Source: Cryptomeria japonica | Taxonomy: Eukaryota; Streptophyta; Pinopsida; Cupressales; Cupressaceae | Direction of reading: 5' to 3' | Assembly: GCF_030272615.1 (NCBI RefSeq) | Contig: NC_081405.1 | Span: 474,516,008-474,580,007, forward strand | Length of the DNA: 64,000 bases | In this document: piece after piece, positions 33,909-44,874 of the stretch | How positions within the stretch are numbered: position 1 is the first letter of the stretch | How the letters are laid out: each line of letters opens with the position of its first letter | Program-made: the position numbers and the translations under genes | Notes under the pieces: model-generated | Database searches by the model: none | Told to the model about the DNA's origin: nothing | The model's input: only the letters and a program-made list of their open reading frames with translations

Positions 33909-35542
33909 CTAATAAACTTCCATATGCCACTGCTTATTCTTCTTAAGTTGTGAAAATCTCTGATCCCAGTTCTCCCCTCTCTCCTCTGCAACCCTTTTCA
34001 AGGTGTCTTGAATTCCAGGCATCATGCCCTTTAGTCCACAGAAATAAATATGAGCACCCTTGTCAAGAAGCTGGAAAATTTCATCACTGTACTCTTCAAT
34101 CTTATCTTGCACATACATCTTACCACCTTTCTTGTTCTTATGTTCCCTACTCAATGCAGTATCATATCTAAAGTTGTCAGGGTACTGCTTCAAGTACTCT
34201 GTAAACTCGTCATGGTAGAGAAGACTATCGGTGTTGGCAACACCTAAGAAAAGCCATGCAAGACCTCTAAATTTGAAGGAAGAAACGTCTTCCATAAACA
34301 TTCTCCGTAGGTATCCCCTAAATGGAGCTATTCCAGTACCAGTGGCTATCATTATATGTGTCGCACTGGGATCATCTTCGGGTAGCAGCATCACTTTACC
34401 GGATGGACCTATAGACAAGTATAAGATTGTGAATTTCAGCTGGTTTAGATATTGCTTTGCTCTGATACAAGAGAAAATTGAATCTGGAATTCACTAGGGT
34501 CTCTACCTGTAATCTGGACCTTGTCTCCCGGTTTGCTATTACAGAGATAATTGCTGCAAACGCCATTCTTGGAGGGATCCTCCTTCCCGGTCTCGGGATC
34601 ATAGTAAACAGCTCTTCTAACACACAAGCTTGCTGTTTTCCCATCAAAAGAATCTCCATATCTTGTGGAAGCAATGGAATAAAGGCGAACAGCATGAGGG
34701 GTACCAGGTTTTTTAGGATTCTCGCCCTATAGAAACCAATCTTCTTATTAACATCAAAATTTCAAAATGTCTGTGCATTGCAAAAGAAAATAGGAAAATG
34801 AATGAGAAATGCAGAAATCACATCCTTACAGGAGGTATGACACCATAGCTCTGCCCTTCCCAATACGGCACGTTTCCTTCATGGTCAATTACAATATGAC
34901 AAGTCTCTCCGGGGGCTTTTGGACCAACAAGCCTCTCCACGGAGACAATAGTTGCCGTATATGGCTCTTTGGGTCTGTACAAATTCAGAGGAGGCGCCTT
35001 TGCATCATCTAGTTTCAGGGGGCCAACCGAAACCTTAGAGTTTACGCTTGCCTGTTGTACTGACATGCATACTTTCAACTTGCTCTTAAGGCATACTTTC
35101 TTAGAGGAGCGGGTCACCCGTACTGACGGAGTAAATTGCAGAGTTGAATTCTTAAGTAAACAAAGAACAGAATAACATATAGAACAAAATTCATCAGACT
35201 ACGAGATTCGAATGTGGGCACTCAGATTTCATAAATTGTACGCAAAACGAAGAAGGCCTGCTAATCTACTTACCTGAAATTTGCAGCTACTAAAAGACTT
35301 GTCATTGGAAGAAGAGATCAGATGAGATGCACATAAGGTATCCTGCATGCCATTTCAAAAACAAAATGAGGATCAGATTAACAAAAACGAGACTTGTAGT
35401 CTTTCGAAGATTTCTAAACTGCCCAACTTCCAAATAACACCTCAAAAACAGATTCTCAGCGAAAACCAGAAACAATTGTAAAACAACATTTTCCAAAGAC
35501 TGCAATAATAAAACTGACCTTGATCACAAGAGAATGAGCCAT
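33909..35542 (-). CDS. RFNR: Root-type plastid ferredoxin-NADP+ reductase, five exons
   Basis: This FAD flavoenzyme transfers electrons between NADPH and ferredoxin; the root isoform mainly supplies reduced ferredoxin for nitrite and sulfur assimilation in non-green plastids. I read exons 35542-35519, 35342-35274, 35150-34830, 34726-34507 and 34408-33909. All four introns have GT-AG ends and the phases fit, giving 377 residues. Residues 1 to about 59 form a Ser/Lys-rich transit peptide with a likely cut near VCMS. RLYS (152-155) is the FAD motif, TGTGIAPF (234-241) begins the NADP-binding half, a CGLKGM motif follows, and the chain ends in Tyr377 (WHMEVY). The [18 protein letters not shown] stretch and the GENPKKPG loop match root rather than leaf FNR. 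No stop or frameshift is seen. It is the only intact host gene in the window. The start is the only in-frame ATG before the transit peptide. Confidence 0.95.
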
Positions 35543-35760
35543 TCCTATCAGAAATCAAATTGATGACCTGATTCAGCATATAATTTCCCTTGTAGAGAGA
35601 CAAACCCACTGGAGGATCACCTTCTGATTAAATTATAAATATCTGATTAGAGCCTCAAAGTAATCTTTCAGATGCTCAGGCAGCCATATTGAACGAATCT
35701 TCCCCTTCGCTCAATGAAAAGCCACAACGGCCCCCCAACATAGAACGTGTTATTTTAATG
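35543..35760 (-). promoter_or_regulatory. FNR upstream region with an out-of-frame upstream ATG
   Basis: An ATG at 35579-35577 lies 37 nt before the FNR start and in another frame. It would open a 33-codon uORF that crosses the first splice junction and ends at a TGA in exon 2, overlapping the true start. A TATA-like AT-rich stretch lies near 35622-35640 on the minus strand. The transcription start is unknown, so whether the uORF is in the mRNA is inference. Confidence 0.35.
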
Positions 35761-37555
35761 AAAAGTTCAGCAAAATCGAAGGGTAATTGCTTGCGTACTT
35801 TCCACCGAAGGGCACGTTTGTATTATAGAATTAGGTGGGTAGAAAAGACAAGTTAAAGGAATCCGCCAATGGATATTGAACATTTAGACATCCTTAGACG
35901 AAACATGACAATAGAGGGCATCGTTGAATAATACAACAATAAAGATTCTTTTAAGCTTCATAAGGTTTAAGAATTTCTTTTTATTTAAATATGAGAATAT
36001 ACATTTGATTGTATTTATTAATTAATTAAAAAATAATATTATATTTTAGTTTTTAATTAATTAATAAATATAGTCAAATGTACATTTTAACTTGCTTTTT
36101 GAAATGTTGGTTTTATACTTATTCAATTTAATAATAAATTATTTCTTTATTTTAATCATTTCCTTATTAGATTACATGTGTATTTGATTAAATGTCATTG
36201 TATGCTTTAATTTCAAAATAAAGTGTTTTTGTATTTTCATTATTCATACTATTCAATAAAATATTACATAACTCTAACTTCACTTTGAATATGGTTCTTG
36301 AGTTGAAGAATTTGATTTTAAGTTCAAAAGTTAAATAGTAGAAATAAGTTTGCAAATTCACTTAACATACATTTAAAATAAATATTCAAGTTTATTTAAG
36401 TTAATTTAATGAAATCTATATAAATAATTAGTATGAACATTGTAAATACATCTATCTCAAAAGTAAATAGATATCAATTTAAGCTATATGGACACATAAA
36501 TTTCTATTTTAATTTAGGGAATTATTTTATTTATAGAGTTATTTTACTCTTGTATGTAAATTTTACTTTAGAAAAAGTCATTATTCCTTATTTAGGCAAT
36601 TCTTTACTTTATTATTCTTTGCTTCATTTTGCTTCATTCACAAATCCCAACATTATCAATAGCTTAAGGTGTAGAATTCCTTCTCTCTTTAAAGAAGTCA
36701 TATTCTCAACACAAATTAATTGTGGACACTTTTACACAAAGACTTCATTTTCCACATAGCATTTTTTATTGGATATTCTTCCACTTGATGAAATACACTA
36801 TGATCACTCTCATTAGTATTTTGTTAGTGCATGTTTGAATGATTCCCTTATGTTACAAAATCATCCTACCCTCCTCATCAAGCTATGCTAACTCCATCTA
36901 GGCTAAAACTCTTTATTTAATAACCTTTTATGAAACCTTACAAGTGTCATAATACTTGGGTATGAGATTTTGTCCTGTTATTTTAGTGGTGCATTCTACA
37001 ATTATTACAACTACATAGAGACCTAATATCCTACTTCAAAAGTCCTTTCACTACAATTTTAATCAAAGTGCTATTTCATTATGGTGTGTGTCATTACAAA
37101 GTTCTCCCTGAGACTATAAATCACCTCTTATTAGTGTTGAATGTGTTCTTGAACTACTCTAGCCTTTTGATGTGTTTGTAATGAAGAGGTAATTGATGGT
37201 GGGTGTCTTATATAGTGCTTAAATGGAGATATTTTGGATGAAGTGTAAAAAAAAGTGATATACAACCATTAGATGCTAGTGGCAATTATTACACCCCTCT
37301 CTCTCTCTCTTTCATCTAAACTAAAACATCAAAGATGACCCTCCAAGCAATTTTTTACCACCTCAATATATCCATCTAATTGGGGATGATATAATGAGTT
37401 ATGAGTAAGTTGAGTACTTAAACATAAGAATAAGTCAAACCTAACATTACTTATCATAGGATCACAATCACTCAGTATGATTTTTGAGTCGCAGGTAGCT
37501 TCTAAATGATATCTATAAATGTGATTGCTATATTATTTGTTATAAATGGGTATTC
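35761..37555. other. AT-rich intergenic region
   Basis: It holds a long AT-rich inverted repeat at 36001-36081, a short CT tract near 37297, and no gene that I can support. Confidence 0.4.
36001..36081. repeat. AT-rich inverted repeat, 32-bp arms
   Basis: The left arm (36001-36032) starts ACATTTGATTGTATTTATT; the right arm (36050-36081) is its reverse complement with two mismatches, around a 17-nt AT-only-like spacer. It could form a cruciform or a hairpin RNA, or be the end-to-end remains of a small inverted-repeat element. Confidence 0.8.
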
Positions 37556-37559
37556 CAAA

Positions 37560-37810
37560 GCACAAAAAATGCATATTTTGTGAGTTTATCAATAGCCATG
37601 ATGAATATTCTTTATTCAAACCTTGGTTAGACCATGATAAAGTCCATGGAACATGCATCTTCTCACTTCTAGCTCACAAGTGTTGTAAAAGACCTTGAGT
37701 CTTAATTGTTTCCCCTTTAATACGGTGGCACATGCATTATGCTACAACTTTATGGACATCCTTTCTGAGCCCATCGTAAAAGAAATTATTTCTCTATGCC
37801 AAATCTTCAA
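37560..37810 (-). pseudogene. Ty3/gypsy integrase fragment
   Basis: On the minus strand, with frame changes, it reads FFYDGLRKDVHKVVA and CMCHRIKGETIKTQGLLQHL (the end of the zinc-binding domain), then SMDFIM and IFIMAIDKLTKYAF (start of the catalytic core with the first Asp). Stops and frameshifts break it, and no other domain of the same element is attached. Confidence 0.75.
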
Positions 37811-37865
37811 GAATCCTAAGTGTCCACTTATTGAAGAAGCATGTAGTTGTGCCTATTGATCACTA

Positions 37866-40800
37866 GAATTACTCCCAGGAAAACAACCTTATGGGAAACT
37901 CAGTGATGGGGACCCACGTGTATTCACTGAGTTACCTCCAGGATTTTAGAAGTTATCTCTTTGTTCATTTGGGGGGGAGAAAAGGGAAGAAAGAAACATG
38001 AAAGCAAAACTATTCTAAAGCGATGCATTGAAATGATTTTAATGCAATAAGGGGTACATAGAACTTCACATACATGTCATTTGGAGGCCCATTCAATAAT
38101 ATACATGCCCAAAACAATGATTAAGGTATAAGAATTATTTTAACATAAAGCAATATATACCATGCATCCACTAGATAGCAAGTGCTAAAACATAGTTTAA
38201 TCAACAGAATCTTAAGTATATATTTCTAAAGTTTGTCAGAATTTCAAAGATGCACAGAAAAACATTAAAACATACTGAAAAATGGTAACCATAGAGGTTG
38301 TAGGCATAGTTTGATTATCCCCTCTTCAAAAATACAATCACAACTTAAAGGATCGATTCCTATCTAAAATACTTGTTTATATCTTTTAAAATAAAAGTTT
38401 TGAACCCTTTGCAAGGCAAAAATTGCTATTCTTATAAACCCGGACGTAACAACCCAGAGCTAGGAAAAACAAAAAAAAAACTCCCCAAAAGGCATCATTG
38501 GCACTTCCTCCACCTTTGTGGCAACATCCAAAAACCTGCAAATGAAACCTCTCTTGGCTTCTAGTGAAACTGCATCTGTTGTTCAATTATTTGGATCAAA
38601 AGAATCCCCCCAACGGTTCTCTTGCAACAATCCCTTTTAAAATATCCAGAGTACGGTCCCCAGAAAACCGTTAGCAGCTAACTACGATGCGGCCTTGCCA
38701 ACTAAAACCGCAAAACCCTTTGGACCACTACTCTAGAAGGCACATGGAAACAAGAGGGAAAGAGGGATGGGCACTGCAAACTATGATCTCATAGCCTCTC
38801 GAGGAGCTACCACGTATCATGACATCTTTCTTAGAACACAGTGGCCCCAGCCCCTTCGGGTTCATAGAACAAAATGCCACATGTCAAGAACGCATGACTT
38901 ATTAACAAAGCAAAGAAAGGGACCCTAGGAACATGTGTCGTTGCAACATATGGCGAGCGCGAGCTACATATGGCGAGCGCGAGCTAGCCATTTCAAAACT
39001 GGGTGTGGATAAAGTCCACAACTTTTTGGTAACTTCTGGGGAAATCCTGCCTGTGGGTTGTCGAGACCCAAAATTGTTGGTTTCAAGCCAGGCTCATGCA
39101 TATGTAGGATAGAGTCGATCAAGGACCTACTGGAAAGGGACCCAATCATCATCTGAGAGCTACTCTTGAGACTCAAGGATTTGATAACTTTGGTCAAGGC
39201 AAATAATTTCATGAAAGGGGAGGTCACCGAGATCATTATCAACCAGCCCAAGCAATGTATGGATTTGGGCCAAAGGATGCAACAATTCTTCCACTTTGGT
39301 GGTCATGGGGGAAGCACTTAGGATTTGGAGAAACATCTACTCTTGTTGTTGTTCAATCAGGTTTAGAATCTGCTCAACTCTCAAAACTGAATCATGTAGG
39401 AGAAAAGGAGAGGGTAAGTCGATACTCACAAAACACCTGAAATGTTCCTTGATGTGTGAGATTGAGAATTTGAGCGTACCCAAAGTGGATGTGGCCTATT
39501 TTGTTGCTTTATGGTGATATATGAAATCATTAGCCTTCCTAGCCAACTACTTTTGATCGTTAATCTCTGTGGCCATCAAATCTTCCTCAGAAGTAGTATA
39601 CAACCACTTGATCAATCTCTGAGCCTTAGGGACTTTAGGTGCGATAAATTATGTGACATCATCAATGGCACCACTCGCCTTAGCACATAAAGATTGAGCA
39701 TCAGCCAAGAATTTTAGGGCCGCCTATAAGAAAGGGTAGTTTTGATTCACTTTCTCCAGTATGAGATGATAGCTCTTGTATGAAAGGGATATAATCTGAA
39801 GGGGTGACAGAAAGAACACCAACGGGTCTTGATAAGGCAGTGATCTCCTCCTCCTTTTCCCGAATCTCTGCATACAACTCCCTAACCTTTTGCCCTGCCA
39901 CAGATGCTTTGTGTTCCAATGCTATGACTTGTTCTCTTATCCCGCAATTTTTCTTGTGTTCGAGCCAAGTCGATATGCTCACTTTCTGAGACCTGCTATA
40001 AATCTCAAAGCTCATTCTCTAATTAGGTATGTCTTATATGTCATTCTGGTGTTGCCTTTTCTCTTTCCTCTGTTTCCCTAGAGAGGAGCGTTTTTGCCTC
40101 ACCCAAGTCCTAAGAGAGCTTCTCTTTATCCTAGAGTACATCTTGTAGTTGGGTTTGGATCTGCGTTACACTTGAGGAGCTTTCCTAGAGCTACAAGAAT
40201 TCTTGTTCTTTATCATGGAGTTGTTTTCTCAAATCCCCATTTCCTACTTGTTATGCTTGTAATTGGGAGGTCACTACGTTTAGTGCACTTTGCAATTTCT
40301 CCTTTTTCTGCCCTTTCTTTCTAAACATCGGCCTGAAGGCAAGTTATCTCAGCACTCCTGGTCTTCTCTTCCTTTTTTTATACGATCAAGTGTAGCTTTA
40401 ACTTGTCTCAATTCATCTGTGAGTTTCTCCAAGCACCTGCTTCTCTTGAGGAAATTCGATGACACAGCCTTTTGTGTTTCTTCCATCATTTCTATCTTGT
40501 CTTATGGGTGAGCTTGTTTCAAGTTTATGCCAACACCATGTATTGAATAGTATGTTGGTTGCATTTCTCCCTATGGTTGATGACGTTAGGAAACGTAGAT
40601 GCGAACATCAAGTTCTAGCTTTCTTCATTAAAATGCATCTAGATACTAGGTTGGACAGGCTTCTGAAAATCTTTTTGTTTCTGCTTTGTAACATTTTGAA
40701 CTCGAGCTAACTTGGAAGAGTTCATCTGTTGTACGAAATCTGATGGAGACAAAATCGTTTGTCCTACAAAGGGGGCATCAGGAAGGAATGCAAAAGGGAT

Positions 40801-42245
40801 TGAGATTATAGGATCTCTCAACTGCATGTAGATTGGTTCGGGAAGAGTAGCAGGAGAGAAAGGGGGAATACCTAATGTAGCGCCAGCAGGGGGGAGGTGA
40901 ATAGACCAGCACCTGATGATGCAGGAGGAGTGGGACTTTCAAATCCTAACATTTGTGCGAGTGAAATGGTGGGTGCAACTAAAGACTGGCAACTCTAGAA
41001 GGGGAAAAAATGGTGGCGGCGAAGATTGGAGGAATGGTAATAGCGGGGGCAGCTAAAGACTGAGAGAAAAGAAGAGGGGGAGAGAAAAGTACCTGAGTCG
41101 AAGATGTTGTAGTCATCGATAAAACCTGGGTCGCTACGAGTACTTGAGTCTGAGCACTCCCTAGAACTTCTGGTAATGTTTGTTTCTTCCTTGGAGTGGA
41201 AGCACTCGCACGTGCTTTACCAGACCGCTTTGTTGATAACTAGGAGTGGGGCTTTCTAATAGGCTCGACAATGGCTAGTGATATAGTTGCTTGTTGACTT
41301 GGCCCTAATTCAATCTCCTTCCCTTTATGGGTTTGTTGTTGAGCGTTCTATTGTCGGGCTGGCTCTTGAGGGTCAGTGCCACCTGAAGGAGAATCATAGT
41401 CGTCCTCTATGTCTATATTGTATTTATTCCACTCCTCTTCAAACCTTTCATCCAAAGGATAATTTCCTATTGAAATTCGAAGTTGCAAAATTTCTTGTTA
41501 GTACTTCCAAAAGGCTAATCTCTTATCCTACTGCCAATCATCATCATCCATCTTTTTAAGCAGATTGACAGTAACTGGTTTAATTGAATTCACTTTTCTG
41601 GTTGGAGAGTAAAATTTTAGCCATGGTGGTCGCTCCTTGGTGGGGATAACATTTAGGTCTACATATATCTAGGGGTCATCTCTTGGAGGATTCATCCAAG
41701 CTTCTTAAGACTCCCGTGGCATGTGCACTATGGGGTTCTTTCTCTTTGCCAAACAACCACATGGGTCATACCTCTGCTAATCATCAATAACAACTAGACC
41801 CAACTACACTAATTTCGAAGTAAGCACCCCTTCTGCATGGAGTCTCTTTTCTAGGACCACTAGACCTATAATCTTATGGTCTTGAGTGATAGCGACATCA
41901 TGCTTGCCTGAGCCTATAGAATTTTCAATCATCACCAACTACCTAAACATTTCTAAAGCTAGTGTGTGATCAGTCACGCAAAAGGGGAAGCGGAAGGGCT
42001 CTTCAGTAAAACCATGTATTTTGACAAAAGAGAAATCTCCACCCAAAAACCAATCACAATGGGGACTATAGGTAGACATCCAACCAATTGTGAAGTGAGT
42101 AACAAAATCTGGGGATTTTTCTACCAAGTTGTGCATAATCGAGGCCAAGAAACAATTGAAAAAAGCATAAGCATCATGTGTGGCGGACAATATGGGGGTC
42201 GATGTGGTTACAGGCTTCTTTCTATTGTATTCATCAACTACTAAT
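37866..42245 (-). pseudogene. Decayed element ORF1 region, copy 1 (coiled-coil protein)
   Basis: From 42245 to about 39000 one minus-strand reading, with many TAG stops and a few frame changes, gives continuous protein-like text. An N-terminal globular part lies at 42190-41900 (FTIGWMSTYSPHCDWFLGGDFSF); then an acidic stretch near 41450-41370 (DERFEEEWNKYNIDIEDDYD) and a Ser/Thr/Pro-rich hinge. A long coiled coil follows at 40520-39830 (QKERAEKEKLQSALN-like, DLRKQLHDKEQEFL), then VLRVEQILNLIEQQQE and LCPLAQ/LDRLYPTYA-type text near 39330-39110. No pol motif is present. The 5' end is cut at 42246 by a gypsy LTR. It pairs with 56885-62172. In that copy it lies upstream of gag, so it resembles ORF1 of Tat/Ogre-type elements; that assignment is inference. 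Confidence 0.6.
38946..38985 (+). repeat. 20-bp tandem duplication
   Basis: ACATATGGCGAGCGCGAGCT occurs twice in a row here; the second copy of the ORF1 region has the unit once. Confidence 0.95.
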
Positions 42246-42319
42246 TGTAGTTAAGAAATCAGACATAAGAATAAAAAACAAACAATTAGGCAACCACAAA
42301 CCTAAAATGCTAATAAAGA

Positions 42320-43222
42320 TGTTGGGATCCAAGAACACTGAGAGGGGGGGGTGAATCAGTGTTCCTGCCGGAATGAATTATTTTTAACTTTCTAGACCAT
42401 GCATATATATACCGGTAAACAAATAAACATATAAAAAGAAGTAACTAAACCATCCACATAAATGAACACCATAACACAAAGAATTTATACGTGGAAAACC
42501 TCAATGACAAAAAACCATGGTGGGATTTGTGACCCACAATATCAGTTCACTGGCCATATGAAGAGATATTACATATGATAGGGGCCTACACTTGTAGGAA
42601 GGCACACTGCCTAGAGCATACTACTCATCACTAAAGAGCCTCACTGACTACAAGCTTTATGCTAAAGTAAATTACTAAAAATGAACTCAAGAATGCATCT
42701 GCTATGCCGAATAGAGTTCCGATTCTGGTTCTGCTCTGTACCAGTTCATAAACTCTGAACTGCTACCGGTATCTCTTCTCCTCCAAGAATGTTTTCCAAG
42801 ATATCTATAGATCATTACATGATATAGCATTCGCATATAAAATGATCTCCATACATATATTTTGCATCATACAGTTCTGCTATATTTTCCTATATCCACA
42901 CATATCATATTTCTCATTGTTATATAAAAATAACCTAGCGGACTGACCTATATACCTATTACAAATTATATGCCTTATGTCGGCTTACAAAAACTAATAT
43001 TCAATGTTTGCCTTGACAATAATAATTACAAAATGATTTAAGTAAATCCTCCTTGATGGCGGCTTCCAAAGAAGTATCGATGTCAGTGTCGATGTCGGTG
43101 TCGGTGTAGCCCTGAATGCTCTAAAGCCGGTATATGCCTCCTAGTGTCGGTTTATGACTTCCATCACATCTTGTTGCCATCAATGACAATAAAATGAATC
43201 CAATGAGTGTCAGTTGCCAACA
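42320..43222 (-). mobile_element. Copia-type solo LTR (903 bp) nested in a gypsy LTR
   Basis: On the plus strand it starts TGTTGGG and ends TTGCCAACA. AAAGA flanks it on the left (42315-42319); on the right AAAGA follows after two extra A bases, so the target duplication is approximate. It has the stem around GAGGGGGGGGTGAA at 42333-42364 and, near the other end, an ATCAATGACAATA box. No internal region is present. Confidence 0.8.
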
Positions 43223-44245
43223 AAAAAGAGATCCTAATACACTCAATAAAGGAATGAAAGATGAAATTCAAAACAAAGGCAAACCCATATTGCAAAAATC
43301 TCCTTCATTGACCTCCATTGTCCTTCTTTCACTTTAAAATGTGATTTTGTGGATCTCACCTACAAGTGCAATTACAAGCAAGATTGTGAGATGAAAATGA
43401 CGGAATAAAGTCATTCAAAGCATGGTTGTCAAAAATGAGCAATGAGAACTCAATTTATAGGAAAGAGGATTTTGAATCAACGAACGAGATTAATTTGAAG
43501 ATAGGAAGAATCAATGGCTAGGATCAAACACATAGAAGAGTTTCCATTAGGAAATAGAGAAAAAGCGGAAGAAATCCATAATCAAATTGAGGAAGATAAT
43601 ATGGGGATTTAATAAATAAATAAATTGATTATCCTCATATTTTTCCAAATTAGCAGGTAGAAAAGATAAATATGGGATAATTAAATAAATAAAATTTATT
43701 ATCTGCATAGAATATAAATATGATAGATTATTAAATTAAATTGATTAATTTACTATTCATATTTAGGAATTAGCTAATCAAATAAATTGAATTTATTTCA
43801 TTATCAAAAAAGACCCAAAATTTATAATGATTTTGATAAAAGACTGACAAGATTGATAAGACCAATTGACAATGACTTGATAAAGAATTGATAAGATTGA
43901 TTGATAAAGTGCCACGAAAGACTGATAAAGTGTCACAGAGGACTGATTGAAATTGATTGATAAAGAGGTTGATAATTAATAACTGATTAATTATCAACAA
44001 AGAGGGAATTAAGTCTAATTGTCAAGATGAGACCAATTCGAATGATTTAAAAATGATAAAACGCCAATCATAATGATTTAGGACCAAATGCAAATGAAGA
44101 AGACTGATTAGGGTTAGACTTGAAATTATCTGAAACCAAATGAATGACACAATGTCAACATATACTGAAGATGAAATGCGACATAGAAGACATGTCAAAA
44201 AATAAGTTAGTGACATAGGAGTGATTGCCAATTTTGAGTGTCTAC
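43223..44245 (-). promoter_or_regulatory. U3/R part of the gypsy LTR
   Basis: A CCTATAAATTGAG box on the minus strand near 43457 lies after a CCGTTCGTTGATT-like stretch and matches the same arrangement near 63645 in the right-edge LTR, so it is the likely LTR promoter. The U3 part is made of AATTAAT/ATTTATT-rich text. Confidence 0.5.
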
Positions 44246-44246
44246 A

Positions 44247-44869
44247 TTTTGCCCCTCTTTGAGACAATGCGATTTTGACCATTGTTTCAAAGAATAATTA
44301 AAAAGATCATGCCCCAATAGATCGAGAGACAGAGGTGGGATGCCCCCTCAAGAGATAGTTTGTGTATGATAGAAATGAATGATCTCTCAAAAGAAGAGAA
44401 GAAATGTTAGAAAGAGAAAATATGATGAAAGAGAAAAATGTTAATAAGAAGGGAATAATGTTAATGGATTGTAGAAAAAGGGGCGATTAATACCAAATGA
44501 AGAAATTATCGATTGATCAGATAGAATAGATAGCATGAGAATGATTGATTTGATGAATAGATAGAAGGATTGATGGGAGAGAAGAAATGTGAGCCAGAAG
44601 AAATGCAAGTGAGAAGTGAAGAATGATTAGTGTGAGGAAATCTTGCTTTCACAAATGCAAATAGTAGGTGAGAACCTTTATTTGATATGGAAAAATGGAT
44701 ATGACGCACCATGGCAATGAAGGATAGGGCAATAATGCAATCCCTTTGCATAAAACAAACACATTACAGACAACGAATGGTTCAACCATCCTAAGACATT
44801 ACATGTGTCAAGGTTCGAGGTATGTGTGACATTCACAAAGTGAATGTACTTACCACAGACACCCAAGAC
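44247..44869 (-). other. Gypsy 3' untranslated internal region
   Basis: Sequence between the gypsy polypurine tract and the nested solo LTR. It continues on the other side at 47582-48845. Short frames only; no domain is recognised. Confidence 0.4.
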
Positions 44870-44874
44870 ATACG

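Larger units (their letters stand above)
42246..44246 (-). mobile_element. Gypsy 3' LTR (about 1.1 kb net) with a nested copia solo LTR
   Basis: On the minus strand it starts TGTAGACACTC at 44246 and ends CTACA at 42246, a TGTAG/CTACA inverted pair. An AAAGAGGGGCAAAA polypurine tract lies just before it (from 44260). It is homologous to the LTR at 62950-63965: shared GCATTTTAGGTTT-GTGGTTGCC, a CTATAAATTG TATA region, and AATTAATTTATTTAAT text. Removing the nested 903 bp leaves about 1,098 bp. It was inserted in the ORF1 copy 1 reading frame. Confidence 0.82.

Noticed and set aside
33909-35542. Leaf-type photosynthetic FNR
   Set aside because: The [18 protein letters not shown] and GENPKKPG stretches and the WHMEVY end match root-type, not leaf-type, sequences.
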